Shown: piece after piece, positions 35,287 to 47,616 of the stretch
Numbering within the stretch: position 1 is the stretch's first letter
How the letters are laid out: each line of letters starts with the position of its first letter
Notes under the pieces: model-generated
The model's database searches: none
Seen by the model: only the letters and a program-made list of their open reading frames with translations
Told to the model about the DNA's origin: nothing
Assembly: GCA_023512835.1 (NCBI GenBank)
Contig: CM042085.1
Location: 4,373,989 to 4,437,988 of the forward strand
Length of the DNA stretch: 64,000 nt
DNA from: Taxillus chinensis
Lineage: Eukaryota; Streptophyta; Magnoliopsida; Santalales; Loranthaceae
Direction: 5' to 3'
Program-made: the position numbers and the translations under genes

Positions 35287-38137
35287 ATGTCGTCGTGGAA
35301 TTCGATCCCCCTGGAGATCACGTCCCAGGTCTTGGGATGGGTCGCGTTCGTCGCCTGGTCCGTCAGTTTCTATCCTCAAGTCATCTTGAATTTTCGCAGG
35401 AAAAGGTGTGTTCTTGAATCATCTACCCCCATTTCTAGTGAATCGATTTTCAATGTTCCTGGTTGGAGATCGACGGATCGATCGATCTTCGCTTGAGGTT
35501 TATTTGATTTGTGCTTTGTTTTGTTGATCTGGGACTGGACTGTGTTTCGCGGTAGCGTTGTGGGGTTGAATTTCGATTTCGTGGTTCTGAACTTGACGAA
35601 GCACTCGTCGTACCTCATCTACAACGCCACTCTCTTCTTCAGCTCCGCTGTTCAGAGGCAGTACCGTCAGAAGTACGGCCTTGGAGAGGTCTGCATTTTT
35701 GCTCTTAAGAGTTATTATAAACTAGTTCTTCTTTCTGATGCTATTGATTCCAAGCGGATTAACAATTTTGGTTTAAAATTCGCGGTAGACTGTTAAAATA
35801 GTACCATTTTGGATTTCATTTTCGGATGGGTTTGGAACTTTGTATTAAGGAAAAGTTACAAGTTATATCAGGCTTTTATTTGAGTTAATCGCTCTGTAGA
35901 AAACCCATCTGCATACAGAATTTTCACATGAAACCATCAATAAAGGTTTATATTTATAGTTTATTTTTGCAGATGATACCTGTAGCTGCAAATGATGTAG
36001 CATTTTCAGTACATGCTGTTCTTCTCACTGCAGTTACCTTGGTTCAAATTTTCATCTACGACGTAAGTAATTCAGTCCTCTCCCCGAAATCGATATGTTT
36101 TCTCATCTGTTTGAAAATTTTGACGCTCTCAAGTTTGGTATTAGTCTATGATTTTGTAAATGTTGATGGTTTTAAGCAGCGGGGAACTCAGAAGGTTTCG
36201 AAGACTTGTCTTTCAATTGTTTTTGCTGTATGGTTAGCTGCAGCAGTGTGCTTGTTCATAGCCTTGCCAAACCAATCATGGCTTTGGTTAATCTCCGTGT
36301 TTAAGTAAGATTTCTCTCAATGGCGATCAATTTTAAAAAATCTTCATTTGAGTCCTTGTTCCCCTGTCTTCTGAGTCCTGCTTTTTCAATCGGTATAGAT
36401 GGTTAAAGCCAAACTACAATAGGATGATGCACTGAGATATTATATGTATGGCCTTTACCAGACATCATATAGATGCTCACGTTCATGTTGTACCCAACTT
36501 TTTAAGTCTTTCCAGATGAAGCTAAGAATCTAAAGTAGAATCATTAAGTTTAGCTTCCCTTAGTTGTTTTCTAGAAAATGGTGGCTTTTCTATGCTGGTT
36601 TATCCAACATCTTTTTGGTCATGCAGGTTTGTTACTGAAGCATTTTCAAGCCTTCAACTTTTTTTCCACAGTAGTCTTTAATTGTTCTAGTTTTAGTATA
36701 TGAAGCGCAAATATCTATCTATATATCTAACATGTCTACTACTTTGACTTATTGCAGCACAATTCAGGTTTTTATGACGGTCATCAAATATATTCCCCAG
36801 GTTTGAACTGTTTCTAAAACTTTGCATTAAATTAAGTGTATGCCTCAGAATATTAGTTATGTTTGAGTGTGCCTAATTAGCGTGGTCAGCCTTCCTGTTT
36901 GTGTACATTCTAGTATTTACACTTCCCTCCTTCCAAATTATATTCAATAAAAATGCTTGATATCCCTATTATGCCAGCTCTTTTATTGTTAAACTAATTA
37001 GCTTATTCATATTGTATTTCTGTCTGCTTTACTATGTACAGGCTGTCATGAACTGCAAGCGAAAAAGCACATCAGGATTTAGCATTGGCAATATTTTACT
37101 TGATTTGTTTGGAGGGCTGACAACTTATGGCCAGATGGCTGTACAGTCTATAGATCAAGGTTTGCCATCTCTTCTGCAACCTTATATGAAGTAATTTGAT
37201 TTTCATCTTGCCTCCTGCTCTAATATTATGTTTACACCTAATATTTTCAGGTTCTTGGGTAAACTTCTACGGAAATATCGGGAAAACATTGCTATCATTG
37301 GTATGAATAGTTCTGTTCTTAACCATTTTTTTTCCTTAGAGTATTTGTCCTTTTATTAAACTCCCGCAATTTACTCTCAAATCCAACAAATATTTTACTG
37401 TGCGTGTGATAACCGGTTTGATAGTAGCATACGACCTTATTGTGTTTTTTTTTTTCTGAAATTATGGTCATTTAAAATATCTTTTAAATTTCTTGAAAGA
37501 TATAACTGGTTTGATAGTAGCATATGACCTTATTGTGCTTTTTTCTGAAATTATGGTCATTTAAAATATCTTTTAAATTTCTTGAAAGATATATCTATCA
37601 TCATGGATCAAGGCTTCTGGGCCATTTTTTTGATTCCATGTTTCCAGCTATACACTGATTTGTAGGAAACGTTAGAAGTTTAGGGGTGCAAATCAAATGC
37701 TTAAAAAAAGGAACTTACTTGGTTATCAAGCAAGTGTTCGAGCACCCCGACTGAATTTTTGCACAATATAAACTTGAAGCACTACCTTTCACTGTGCTGC
37801 AAAAGACCCTTTTTGAATTGTGAAGCAATTTGGTTTGAATTGTGGTCCTGGTCTGCTGTTATCCGTATACTACTAGCCTGGCCACTATAGTTATTATTTT
37901 CTGATCTGCATTGGTATTTTATTATTCCAAGTGAATTTGAATGTTAAATGCTTGTGGATGCCTGCATGGAACATAGACTAATTGAAGGATTGTTTTTTGC
38001 AGGTTTCAATTTTCTTTGATCTTCTGTTCATATGTCAGCATTATGTGACATACGCATCAAAAAAGGAAAGTGCAGAAGATTTGATGGATCCGCTCAACAA
38101 GTCAAAAGACTACCGTGGGGAGAAGGTGAATGTGTGA
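35287..38137 (+). CDS. CTNS-like: cystinosin homologue, PQ-loop transporter (cluster copy 3)
   Basis: Exons 35287-35405, 35556-35688, 35973-36062, 36180-36304, 36758-36800, 37042-37159, 37251-37300 and 38003-38137 give 270 aa, the same length as the Arabidopsis protein At5g40670 as I recall it. Motifs: SFYPQVILNFRRKS (first PQ-loop), GLNFDFVVLNLTKH after it, KYIPQAVMNCKRKSTSGFS (second PQ-loop) and LLDLFGGLTTYGQMAVQS. All introns are GT-AG. Its introns are the shortest of the set in the first half. The tail ends KDYRGEKVNV. By length and intactness this is the best candidate for the parental, housekeeping member; that is an inference. Confidence 0.92.
37408..37592 (+). repeat. 93-bp tandem duplication in intron 7 of cystinosin copy 3
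   Basis: GGTTTGATAGTAGCATA at 37415 recurs at 37508, with the following 70 bases almost identical (TTATGGTCATTTAAAATATC in both). A diverged single version of the phrase is present in the matching intron of copy 5 (near 50450). Confidence 0.8.
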
Positions 38138-41100
38138 AAGGCACTGCTGCCTCCGACCATGGTAAAAAGAAATGTGTAAAGTTAATTTCTTCTAATCAAG
38201 CTGCTAGGGAAAAGAACCAAAAACGGTTAACAAATAACAAATATATCAAAATCTATATTGCCCTCTCCTCATATATTTACTAGGTGCTGCAAGATTTATG
38301 TCGCAGGGAATGACTTCTTAGAGTATCTAGAAAAAAAGTTAAAAAGTTATTATTCTTCTCGTAATAGAATTTTTATATTTAATTTTTTCTATAATTTTTG
38401 TTAAATATAAAAAATATAATACTAAAAGACTTGTAATGTAAAAATATGCACTTTGATGATATAGTTTTTTATTTTGTAAAATAATTTAAATTAATATGAC
38501 AGTATTAGTGCCATTAATATTCTTCTTTTGTTTTTACTATTAAAACAATATATTTAAAACAATCTATTTTAATTCAATTTATTTCTAAAATAACAATTGT
38601 GTATTATAAATATATTATATACAAATGAGGCATACATATTAATAATATTATATTACTATTTATCAAAGTGGGCTTATAAATTCAAAGTAACACAACATTT
38701 TTAAATAGTTAAAATGTATTAGTTGGTATATTTACATAATTACATTTTAATTATAAAAATCTCTTTTATCCCAATGCTAACAAAAACATATATGCAACCA
38801 CACATTCAAAAAAGACAATTAATAAAATTTCAAAGCAATCACATCAGGTCATCTACAATTTTTTTTTTATAATTTATAGATAATTTTAAAATTTTGATTA
38901 AAAAAATTTACTCTTCAAAATATAATTTAAAATAGAAATTAAAGAGAGAATCTTTATTATTTATTATTTAATTATTTTTTTAATATATTTTTTGACATAT
39001 CTGTATTTTGATTGATTATAATAAATAAATAAAATTTAAAATTTAAAATAAAATTTAAAGAAATAAAAAATAGAAATAAAAAATAAGATATGAATATATA
39101 AATAATATATTATTTATCTCTAAAATAAAATAAAGAATATGTAACTCGCAAGATATGTGAATGCTCTTATCATGTAAAATAAAAATAAAGAATAAGATGT
39201 GTGCATGTTCTTATCATGCAAATGCAAGATTAAAACTCAAAGCTTCGTGGCATGATATCTGCATCTTAATTAATGACAATGCTACGTACAGTAGTTAATA
39301 TGTGCAGACACCCTCATTGTTATTAAATTAATATTAATTTTACAACGGAGAGGGTATTTTTTAACGTATTAGGCAGCTGTATCCGCTTCTTACTCATATT
39401 GTTTAATTTTACATATTTAAATAACTCGAATAACTTTCTATATTTTTAAAATTATATTTTATAATATTTTTATTAATAATAATTTTTTATATAATTTAAT
39501 ATGAAATAAAAGTAAAAGTTATATAAAATATAAAAGAGTGAGAAATTTTTTTATATATAATTTAATAATTATATGAAGTGAACAGTACTTCAAATACATT
39601 AGTAAATCACAGGTAATAACATTTAGAAACTAATCTAAATCACAAGTAATATATGAAATCCTAAAAAGTTTATCAAATCTTCACATAAATGGAATAATTT
39701 ATTTATCATTACAAATACTTTATAGTAGTAAATAATTTTAATAATTATTATAAATTATACTATTGCATAATTAATACCTTGAATTTTTAATTTTGAAAAT
39801 ATAATATTTCTCATATAAAAGCAGTAATTCCAATAATACAAATTTAATTCCAATTGTTCAGATAATTACATAATTAAAACATTACCAAATAAAAAAAAAT
39901 CTGGCAAATCCATATAACGTAATTGTATCGATATTAAATTAAAGCAAATAGATTTAATTCCCACAAATCCATAAGATAACCAAATATATACTAGTTAAGT
40001 CCATTATATTTAAACTGTAAGTTTTTTTAAATGATATATTAATGACAATAAATTCCATAGATACCAAACAAAATTATCCCTTTAGCAAAACAAAAGTTAC
40101 GAATTGCCTGGAATAAAATAACATGCAATTGTTATAGATTTCATTTAATTGTTGCAGAATTTCAGGCTACTTACAAAATCAAAGCTGATTTCTTCCAAAG
40201 CTTTTAACTAACAAATAAAATAATTTATTTGTTATTTTATGGCTCCAGCCAGCCTCCTAATATGTCATTGAAAATACTGGATAAATTCTATAGAAAAAAT
40301 TAAAGATAGGCGAATAATTCTATAATTTTTTATTTTTTTAAATAATTTTTTTTAATTTTATAAAAAATCTACGTACATAATTTAGTTGAATGAACTTTTA
40401 CTTAAATTAATTTTGGTTTTGGGCATGAAATCGACTGAATTTGTGCTGGTATTGAACTTTTTGATTTTCATCCCGCTCGAACGCGTGGAATGTATTGTAC
40501 GTGTTTTCTCTTTTTAACGCATTTCTTTTTGACTTTTATTATTTTTTGTTTTTGGCGCTAACAAAATGTATCGTTTTTTTTTTCTTTTTTTTTAACGGAT
40601 TTCTTTTTGACTAATTTTTTGGCGAATACAAAATGTATTGTTTTTCATTTTTGACGCATTTACTTTTGTTTTTAACATCCGAGAGTAATGGAAGATAAAA
40701 CAGTGGAATCCGAAAAGAAAGAGTATTGCTAGCTACTTGCTAAGATATCATGGGATTGCGTGAGTAACTTTGATGCAGCATCTAAGAGCATTAATTAGTA
40801 GTAAATAATTAAATACACTTTTAAAATCTGTATTTCAATTACAAAATTGGTTAAACTTTTAAAATTTGAGACATTTACTAGTTAGCTTTAGTTAAATTTG
40901 ATTAGTCATTTAAATTTTTTTAAAAATTATAACCAATGCATAGATTTTAAATATAATTTATCATTAATATTTTTTGATAAATTTATTTTTAAAAATTAGT
41001 TATTGTATTATTACTAATGATTTAAATCAAGAATATATATATATAATTTTTTTAATATTATATTATCATGATATTGTTTTCGGACGTGTCAGCCGAAGGA

Positions 41101-41758
41101 CACGTGACTCTCCTACTTATCAAATTTAGTTATTATCATGGATACGTCTACATTTGCGATGTGCAGGCAAGTCGCTCATCGGATAGCTTTTCGAAACCTG
41201 CTCGTAGAATCTCGAGTGAGTTTAATTGATCAACCGACCATTTTTCCATATCATCTTAATTTAGTTATTGAGTTACTGTACAACTTTTGTTTTTTCTTCC
41301 GACAAAGTCAAGTAATTTTTTTTTTAAAAAAGAATTTGAAACGAAGTTTTACTATTGATAAAATAATGATGGTTGAATTTAAATTCATTAATGTTTGAAA
41401 TTTATCAAGTTTGCTGCTTAATTTAAGGCTCCTTCTCTGTTCTGTTCTGCAAAACATGAAAAGAGAGTCGAATAAATGGGAGGAGCAAAGTACTCACAAT
41501 ACGCTACATTCACCTCCTGCATGCATTCGTAATCTCGTACGTCGTCGGTCCTCCCCCACCAATCTGTATCATAATTATTATTTATTTATTTCCGCAGCAT
41601 CAAACGTCAACGACCACGAACAAATTAACAAAGTTTCCAGCACCCTTTTCCTCGTACTTTTGGCCCCACCTCAAAACACCCGAAGAGTACAAATCCATGC
41701 AGGATATGTTGTGTGTAGGAATTGAAACACGCGCAGAGATCGAAGAAGAGGCCGGGAT
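38138..41758. other. AT-rich intergenic DNA between cystinosin copies 3 and 4
   Basis: Very AT-rich. Around 38845-39170 a MITE-like segment shares TTGATTGATTATAATAAATA with the 12.5-kb MITE. A second GAGCATTAATTAG-led AT-rich segment is at about 40780. No gene is supported; the 86- and 104-codon frames at 41.1-41.7 kb have no family features. Confidence 0.55.
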
Positions 41759-41971
41759 ATGTCGGTGTGGAATTCGATCCCGCTGCAGATCACCTACCAC
41801 GTCTTTGGATGGGTCACGTCCGTCGCCTGGTCCGTCAGCTTGTATCCTCAAGTTATCTTGAATTTTCGCAGGAAAAGGTGAGGAGAGTTCCACTTCCACG
41901 AATAAATTAAATCTCCATTTCACATATGCACGTATAGTGCATTATGCATGGTTATATTATTTATTAATTAT

Positions 41972-42020
<49 letters not shown>

Positions 42021-45000
42021 TTCATGCTCGTGGTTGGGGACGGATCGATTCTATCGATTCACGTATGGTTTGGTTGTTTTTGCTGATGATCGATGGCTTC
42101 ACCATCGCAATTCTTCATATATGCGGCGCAGCGTTGTGGGGTTGAGTTTCGATTACGTGGTTCTGAACATGACGAAGCACTTGACCTATCTCATCTACAA
42201 CGCCACTCTCTTCTTTAGCTCCGCTGTTCAGAGGCAGTATCGTCAGAAGTATGGCCACGAAGAGGTCTGCGTTTTTGCTTCTTTCATCTTCTTCCTTTTC
42301 TTCTAGTTTGTTTAATTATTTGTCTCACCTAAAAATAATAAAAATTTATTTAATGATTATTAATTATATGACTGTTTCATCTTCTTATTAAATTACGCCA
42401 TTGAACTAGTGATGCAATTAGCCCGTGCCTTAGGAGTTGATATGCAACATAATGTCTAGGCAATAGTAAAATATATACAGGGGGTTTTAATTTAATTTTT
42501 TTAAAAAATCAGTTTGCATACTTAATAATTTGGTATTTTTTTAAAAAATAATATTAATATTTCCGTACATGCGCAACTTACAGTGGTATTTTTTTTAAAA
42601 AATAATTAAAATAAAATAAATTAATTTCATTTTTTAAAGTTCAAGTTTGATGTTTTAGTTTATTTTTATGCTGATATTAAGAGGTCCTCTAAAATACAAA
42701 TTTCTCTAAATTTAAAAAATAAATTTAAGTTTGGATAAATTTAAGTTTAGAAATTAAGAATAAAGATAAATATTGAGGGTGAGATAGTATGATGTTTTTT
42801 TAAGATCTTGAAAGAAAAAAAAAACCTATACGGTATACGTGACTACACGAGAGTACGGTTATAGGTTCACATAGCACTGCCGCTCCATTTCTCTGTCCCA
42901 ACTTCCAACGACCATTGTCAGAATCCACTGCTCTGGAGTCTGGATAACGCACGACTTCCCGCCGCCGTGCATATCACCATCGCCTAATCTTCACAATCAC
43001 ATAGCCAGCCAGAACACCACCGTTGTCGTTGCTCCCCACCGGTGCCACAATCCAAACCAGAATCCCGCAGGCACTGCCCCAGAACCCCTTTGCCCAATAG
43101 AGAGCTACAACGCATCAATCATCATCAAACAAAGAGAACAAACACCGACAATCTCCAACCATTGATTCAAGCTGCAGGTTCTGATCCAGCGGTATAGGTG
43201 GTCCGTCGGGCCCGGGGGTGAGAAACGCACTAGAGCTATACCAGAGACTTGTGATCCGATCAAGGGAGTACATGCATCGTATGTCGTGACGATCCTGTTC
43301 CGCCTCCATATATACCTCTTCAGTATCCCGGCCCTTATAATGTTGGTCCAAACTACCAGAGGTTGGATGGATAATGGATTGGACTTCCCTTTTGAGATTG
43401 ACGATGGGTCTATGATATTGAGTGTCCTTACGATCCTCACTTCATACGTACGTTTGTTATTTTTTGTTTTTGTTTTTCTTGCAGATGATACCTGTAGCGG
43501 CAAATGATGTAGCATTTTCAGTACACTGTGTTCTTATCACTGCAGTTACCTTGGTTCAAATTGTCATCTACGACGTAAGTGATCGATATTAATCCATCCT
43601 CTACTCAAAAACATTATATCTATGGCTTCTCTTCATTGAACATTTTGATGTAGCCATATATGTTGATTCGATATTAAATATGTTATATGATTTTGTAAAT
43701 GTTGATGGTTTTAAGCAGCGAGGAACTCAGAAGATTTCGAAGACTTGTCACTCAATTGTTTTTTCGTCGTGGTTAGCTGCAGGAGTTTGTTTGTTCCTAG
43801 CTTTACCAAATCATTCATGGCTTTGGTTAATTTCCGTGTTTAAGTAAGATTTCTCTCAATTGTGATCAATTTTAAAAATGTTCATTTGATTTTATGTAGA
43901 TGGCCAAGGGTGAAGCGATGACTTTTTCTTTTTTTTAGGAGAATGAGACATACTCTCTGGAATTTATGAAGCCAAATTCACAGTTCTTGGATTAATTAGA
44001 CACTACAAAATTATATAATAAGATGTTGCATAATATTCATGTTTTGGATCGTGTGATTCCCTGTTCCTTCGTCTCATGACTTAAGCAATTTTGAATGGGG
44101 TTGATGGTCAAAACAAAAATTCAATTTGATTATGCACTGATGTATGGTGTTCATTTTGGTTTTGGACGCGAGCTTTTAGTGTTTTGGGACAAGGGTAAAA
44201 ATTTAGAGTCAGGCGTAAAAATAATTAATTTTGGCCTTCCTTAATTGTAGCCTAGAAAATGGCAGTTTTTTTAACCGGTTTAATTATCCCACATAATTTT
44301 TGTCATGGAAGTTTGTTGCTGAAGCATTTTCAGGTCTTTTAATTATGTTTCAAGAAATCTTTAATTGTTTTAATTTCACTATATAAAACATGATCTATAT
44401 ATCTATATGCCTAGCACGTTTACTATTTTGACTTATATTGCAGCACAATCCAGGCTCTTATGACAGCCCTCAAATATATTCCCCAGGTTCTGTTGCTTCT
44501 TATCTATATGCCTAGCACGTTTACTATTTTGACTTATTTGTGTACAGTGCACTCTTGCTTGTACATGCGATTCTCTCCATCAAAGTATACACATTCCATA
44601 CCATACTTAATATCCCTTTAATCCTTGCTATTTTTATCTCTAAACTAGTTAGCATATTTGTCTTATACCATGTATAGGCATTCATGAACTACAAACGAAA
44701 TAGCACATCCGGATTTAGCATTGGCAATATTTTACTTGATTTGTTTGGAGGGGTGACAAACTATGGCCAGATGGTTGTACAATCAATAGACCAAGGTTAA
44801 TTTGTTATCTCTTATGCAACCTAAAACTATCTCTATAGTACTATTCCTTATTTTATTTATACAAGCATAGAATTTTCCATATGTAGATATAATACTAGCT
44901 AACACTATTATACTCTAATTTTTTTATTCTATCTGTATGTTCATTAAAATAATATTTTTTATAAAAATTATTTAATTTTTTTCTTTTCCTTTATTAATTC

Positions 45001-46038
45001 ATGTGTGATGAGAGACTGGGAATAATGAGAGAAAAAATAATATTATATAATATAAAAAAGAATAAATATTCTTGAAAAATAATTAGATTAATTATAGTAT
45101 TTTTAAAATAAGGAGATAAGAATCAAAAGTATGGTGGAGCTTTTTTCTTAAAAAAAATAGCCATCTATTTATGAAAATAAAGTGTTATGTTGATTATCTC
45201 TAAAACATGTTGTATTTTGATTTTACCTATATTTTAATATTATATATGCTTAAACTGAATCATTCCAGGTTCTTGGGTAAACTTCTACGGAAATATTGGG
45301 AAAACATCGGTGTCAATGGTATGAATAATTCTAAAACACGTGCATCTTTTTTGTTTTTCTTTCCAAGTTCATTTGTCCTATTATTAAATTATCTTGAAAT
45401 TTTCCTTGAATGTTTACCAATTTTGTCCAATTATTAAATTTTCCCTTGAAATCATCACTATATATTTTTTATTTATTCTCTATTTATTAAAATATTATAT
45501 ATATTTCTCTCACTATATTAATATTTTTATTTGTTTCTCATAATAATTAATTTTAATTTAAAAATAATATTTTAATTAATAAATAATTAAAATAGAGAGT
45601 AAAAAGTAAACTTTTAAAAGTAATTTATTAAAATAAAAAATTAATACTTTTAGGTATTTTAAAGAGTTAAATTTAAATAAATTATTGTGAATGTTAAAGA
45701 TATATCTATCGCTAATTAATTAAAGCAGTTAATTGATTTGTAGGAAACACTACAATTTTAGTGGTGCAATTAAACTGCTCAAAACAGGTGTCAATTAGAC
45801 AATCTTTTGAGTACATATCGATGGACTTTTGTCACAATCTAAGCTTGAAATACAACCTTTCACGATCTTCGTTAGTCTTATTTGTCCAAAACTGAAATAT
45901 TGTTTGAAATGTGGTATCAGCTTGTTGTTAATTAATAATTACCAGTCTTCTATCCTGCTATATATAAGCAATTTCATTTTCGGATCCTTTTTTGAACATT
46001 TTTTTAATTGAAGTGATTTTGAATGTTAATGCTTGTGT

Positions 46039-46104
<66 letters not shown>

Positions 46105-46274
46105 GGTGTAAGAATTTGTGGATAAAACTTTCACAGGTGTCAATTTCCTTTGATATTCTATTCGTCTGTCATCACTATGTGGCATACGCATCAAAGAATG
46201 TAGAAAGTGAAGATAATTTAGAGGAGCCGCTCCACAAGTCAAAAGATGGTGACGAGAACATGGTGAATGTGTGA
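41759..46274 (+). CDS. CTNS-like: cystinosin homologue, PQ-loop transporter (cluster copy 4)
   Basis: Exons 41759-41877, 42132-42264, 43485-43574, 43719-43843, 44444-44486, 44678-44795, 45269-45318 and 46137-46274 give an unbroken 271-aa protein. The first (SLYPQVILNFRRKS) and second (KYIPQAFMNYKRNSTSGFS) PQ-loops are kept. Differences from copy 3 include Asn for Ser/Lys positions in the second loop, VVQS for AVQS, and GKTSVSM for GKTLLSL. The tail ends DENMVNV. Intron 1 and intron 7 each contain a long AT microsatellite, and intron 2 (1.2 kb) contains a GC-richer insert absent from the other copies. Whether these introns are spliced efficiently cannot be judged here. Confidence 0.87.
41974..42018. 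repeat. AT microsatellite in intron 1 of cystinosin copy 4
   Basis: An uninterrupted run of AT units, more than 20 copies, 26 bases short of a poly-AT tract equal to the one in intron 7 of the same gene. Confidence 0.8.
42830..43440. other. GC-richer insert in intron 2 of cystinosin copy 4
   Basis: This 0.6-kb block is much less AT-rich than its surroundings and has no counterpart in intron 2 of copies 3 (284 bp) or 5 (513 bp). On the plus strand one frame near 43281-43370 reads DDPVPPPYIPLQYPGPYNVG before a stop; another near 43110-43190 reads LQPLIQAAGSDPAV. This looks like diverged coding DNA from an unrelated gene, but I do not recognise the source. Confidence 0.4.
46041..46100. repeat. 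AT microsatellite in intron 7 of cystinosin copy 4
   Basis: About 30 uninterrupted AT units ending 36 bp before the acceptor of the last exon, where a polypyrimidine tract would normally lie. Confidence 0.85.
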
Positions 46275-47395
46275 AAGCCTTGCATAGCGTTAAAAGTTAT
46301 TATTTGTAAGGGTGTAAACTCTCATTTTCTATTTAATAATATAAATAATTATTCTATATATACATGGTATCAGAAATTTATAATCCTTTCCCTAAATAAA
46401 CATAGTAAAAGAAAAAAATTGACTTCTAGATTTCATGGCCTGCGAATCTATGTCATTGAAAAGGAATTAACTATCACTAGGGCTAATTGAAATGAATTAA
46501 TTATTTTTATTCTTTTATTTGATTGCAATACTAAAATAAATTATATAATTTTATTTCTTTATTTGATATAATACAATATATTAGTGAATATAATCCTATT
46601 GTAATTTTATTTCCTAAAATTCATATACCCTATAATATAAATACAATTTATATTATGATTTTTTCTCTTTTTTAAATCTAAATTAAGAACTATATATATA
46701 ACTTTTAATTGTGTTATGTATGTAAGTTTTTATTTATTTATTTGTAATTATACCGGATAATTAAAGTTATTTATATAATAAATCACATCATCATCATCGT
46801 ATTATCATATTTTAAAATTAAACTTTTAAAAAATATTTTAAAACAACAAAATGATATAACAACTGTTTTTACGTAATATAATTCACCCTGAAAATAGGAA
46901 ACTCGACATTTTTGGGTTGGAAAATGTCCAGTGGCGTTGTTACTCTTCTTCTTTTTGCTATTCTTTTATTCGTTTTTGAGAAATTATCTATTTAAATAGT
47001 TTATCGATTTAGAATTTCACCTTTAATACTAATTATAGATTTAAATAATAATTTTTAAACATAAGTTACACATATGAACTCGCTCAAATTGAAAGATAAA
47101 GTTGTATACATTAGTATAATCATTTGATTGAATTCACGCGAGTCCGTAAACGTGTGTACTACTATAACACAATTAGCTGACCTCCAATATGCTGGGAGAG
47201 AATTTTGCTACATTGTAAATATGAAGACAACTTCTTATGAAAATTTTTAATATGAATTGTTAGATTTTACAACCAACAATTTATATTAGACTTTTATTTA
47301 CTTTAGATACGTTACACTTAATCTACTATAATTAAATAAAAGTATTTATTTATTTATTTATTCTTACACTCTATTTGTTACACAAATGCTATACC

Positions 47396-47429
<34 letters not shown>

Positions 47430-47616
47430 CTCTCTGAAATGTTGGGCATGTCTTGATATAATTTATTATATTATAATTCATATAATAAAACTATATATAT
47501 GTCATAATATTATATCCTTTGGCGGACATGGAAGGTTATTATAAATACCCATAAAATGTAGGTCAGTCAATATTAGTCGTGTTATGTAAAACAATATATT
47601 GAAACCCAGAGTGTAA
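46275..47616. other. Intergenic DNA between cystinosin copies 4 and 5
   Basis: AT-rich, with a TAA/ATA triplet microsatellite at about 47396-47428. No gene is seen. Confidence 0.6.

Noticed and set aside
43105..43515. 136-codon minus-strand frame in cystinosin copy 4 intron 2
   Set aside because: It runs into the antisense of exon 3 and shows no family features; the block is listed instead as an unexplained insert.
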